Below, one piece after another: positions 50,636-51,430 of a stretch of 51,430 bases of DNA (positions within the stretch are counted from its first letter, which is position 1; each line of letters opens with the position of its first letter). A program made the position numbers and the translations under genes. Under the pieces are notes generated by a model. The model was not told the origin of the DNA, made no database searches, and was given only the letters and a program-made list of their open reading frames with translations. Origin of the DNA: Chryseobacterium kimseyorum. GTDB lineage: Bacteria; Bacteroidota; Bacteroidia; Flavobacteriales; Weeksellaceae. The stretch lies in NCBI RefSeq assembly GCF_025971945.1, contig NZ_JAPDHW010000019.1, forward strand, positions 1 to 51,430. Direction: 5' to 3'.

Positions 50636-51130
50636 TTAGTGAAATTCTACCATTACCGCACCCGATTGGTGATGAAGTATTTCTTTGTTGTAAAAATCCA
50701 AACCGGTTTGACTTTCAAGCACGTCCCAGACTAATTTCTGAAGTACACCGTCACCAATGCCATGAACAATTTCAAGTCTTTTCAGATGATTTTTTCTGCA
50801 GAAACTAATTGTCTGCACCAGTTTTTCCTTTTGCATAAATAACCTTTCAAAACCGTCGTAGTCATTCGGATTTTTAACCAAATTATGAAAATGTAAGTCA
50901 AGAACCAAGGGATTTTTATCGTGTTTTTTAGAGGTCACTTTTCTGGGTTCTGCTTTTTGCACAACTTTTATATTATCATAGATAGAAGCATTTTTCGGAA
51001 CGAGTTTCTCTTTCGGATGCTGATACGTAAAACCATATTCATCCTTGAAAACCACGATATTTCCATTCACCGAAGTGATTACTCCGCTCAAATCTTCGTC
51101 TACTACAGATACTTTATCGCCAATTTTCAT
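50636..51130 (-). CDS. Smr domain-containing protein
   Basis: A 164-residue protein. An N-terminal beta-rich region (residues 1-45: MKIGDKVSVVDEDLSGVITS) resembles the DUF2027/KOW-like part. A C-terminal Smr domain (about 75-164) carries LDLHFHNL and HGIGDGVLQKLVWDVLES. Smr domains are nucleases or nuclease-like domains found at the end of MutS2 and in ribosome-rescue factors. It is first in the minus-strand group with DUF3822 and rsmD. The DNA or RNA target is unknown. Confidence 0.92.
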   Translation of the reverse strand: MKIGDKVSVVDEDLSGVITSVNGNIVVFKDEYGFTYQHPKEKLVPKNASIYDNIKVVQKAEPRKVTSKKHDKNPLVLDLHFHNLVKNPNDYDGFERLFMQKEKLVQTISFCRKNHLKRLEIVHGIGDGVLQKLVWDVLESQTGLDFYNKEILHHQSGAVMVEFH

Positions 51131-51430
51131 ATATTTTTTTCATTTTGTCATTGAAAGTAATTAAGAATCAATTGTTTTCTTTAATAAAACTACTAATCGT
51201 TAACTACCAGATTACTCATTTTTAGGAGCTATTCCCGCTATCCACTCATACTCCTCGCAAGCCAGCCTGTCCTGAGCCTGTCGATTGGCTTGCTGTGGGG
51301 TAACCGTTACTATGGTAAGTTTGCATGAAGCAAAATAGATTAATAACTTGGTTAAAAAAATTAACCAAAAGAGCAAAAGCAGCAGGATAAAGACAGACGT
51401 TTCTTTGATACTTAGATATCGCCCCTGATA
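51131..51430. other. Gene-free right edge of the window
   Basis: It contains dispersed-element copy C (51224-51315) and a hairpin ttggttaa / ttaaccaa around 51349-51368. The last 60 bases show no gene. Any gene starting further right is cut off. Confidence 0.6.
51224..51315 (+). repeat. Dispersed ~100-bp element, copy C
   Basis: It opens aggagctattcccgctatcc and actcatactcctc, and closes tgctgtggggtaaccgttac. Both blocks are nearly identical to copy B. The middle is an internal hairpin, gcaagcca (51257-51264) with tggcttgc (51286-51293), enclosing gcctgtcctgagcctgtcg. That middle has no counterpart in copies A and B. Confidence 0.85.

Overview
The window reads as a chromosomal stretch of a Bacteroidota of class Flavobacteriia, most like Chryseobacterium or a close Weeksellaceae relative. 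The evidence is AT-rich DNA, promoters of the TAnnTTTG type, A-rich ribosome binding sites, PorV-like and PorP/SprF-like type IX secretion proteins, FAS1, GIN and CarboxypepD_reg-type secreted proteins, an RskA-type anti-sigma factor and Bacteroidota-only families such as DUF3822. Most genes are ordinary housekeeping or envelope genes. I see no prophage, no CRISPR array, no tRNA and no intact transposase.

Layout. 1-1.44 kb: a 5S rRNA with its terminator ends an rRNA operon, followed by about 1.3 kb of gene-free DNA packed with repeats. 1.4-5 kb: VanZ-like protein, acyl-CoA carboxylase carboxyltransferase and an EamA exporter. 5-7 kb: a PorV-like beta barrel and a secreted unknown. 7-9.7 kb: secreted FAS1 protein and secreted MsrB, divergent from an ECF sigma / anti-sigma pair. 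9.8-16 kb: uvrC, a secreted unknown, hutH and a subtilase lipoprotein. 15.8-23.2 kb: a CarboxypepD_reg-type protein, YgiD-type dioxygenase, YceI, dipeptidyl peptidase IV, an LLM-class flavin oxidoreductase and a lipocalin-like lipoprotein. 23.3-28 kb: sbcC and sbcD, preceded by a 56-codon gene that overlaps sbcD by ATGA. 28.1-28.6 kb: a helically phased 41/42-bp repeat array. 28.6-33 kb: VF530-type protein, SlyD-like FKBP, YchJ-type protein and an M3 peptidase lipoprotein. 33-36.3 kb: GIN-domain lipoprotein and a Kef-type antiporter with its quinone-reductase-like partner. 36.4-37.6 kb: a decayed TlpA-like gene and a secreted orphan. 37.6-39.4 kb: LemA-TPM-TPM operon. 39.5-43 kb: folA, a TPR-like membrane protein, a TRIC channel, coaD and ddl. 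43-48.5 kb: PASTA protein, rluD, PorP/SprF-like protein, hemW and murI. 48.6-51.1 kb (minus strand): Smr protein, DUF3822, rsmD and, after a terminator, a nitroreductase.

Genes that probably work together: ECF sigma with its anti-sigma, possibly controlling FAS1 and MsrB; SbcCD with the small coupled protein; the antiporter with its ancillary reductase; LemA with the two TPM proteins; RsmD with DUF3822. ddl and murI both make peptidoglycan precursors, but they are about 5 kb apart and not linked.

The most unusual content is non-coding. There is a nine-unit 41/42-bp phased array next to sbcD; a duplicated 178-bp cassette made of consecutive three-base-loop hairpins whose stems survive substitutions; a three-copy dispersed element of about 100 bp with constant ends and a variable middle; and several palindromic intergenic elements. 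All repeat claims come from reading the sequence by eye. No database search, folding or statistics were run.
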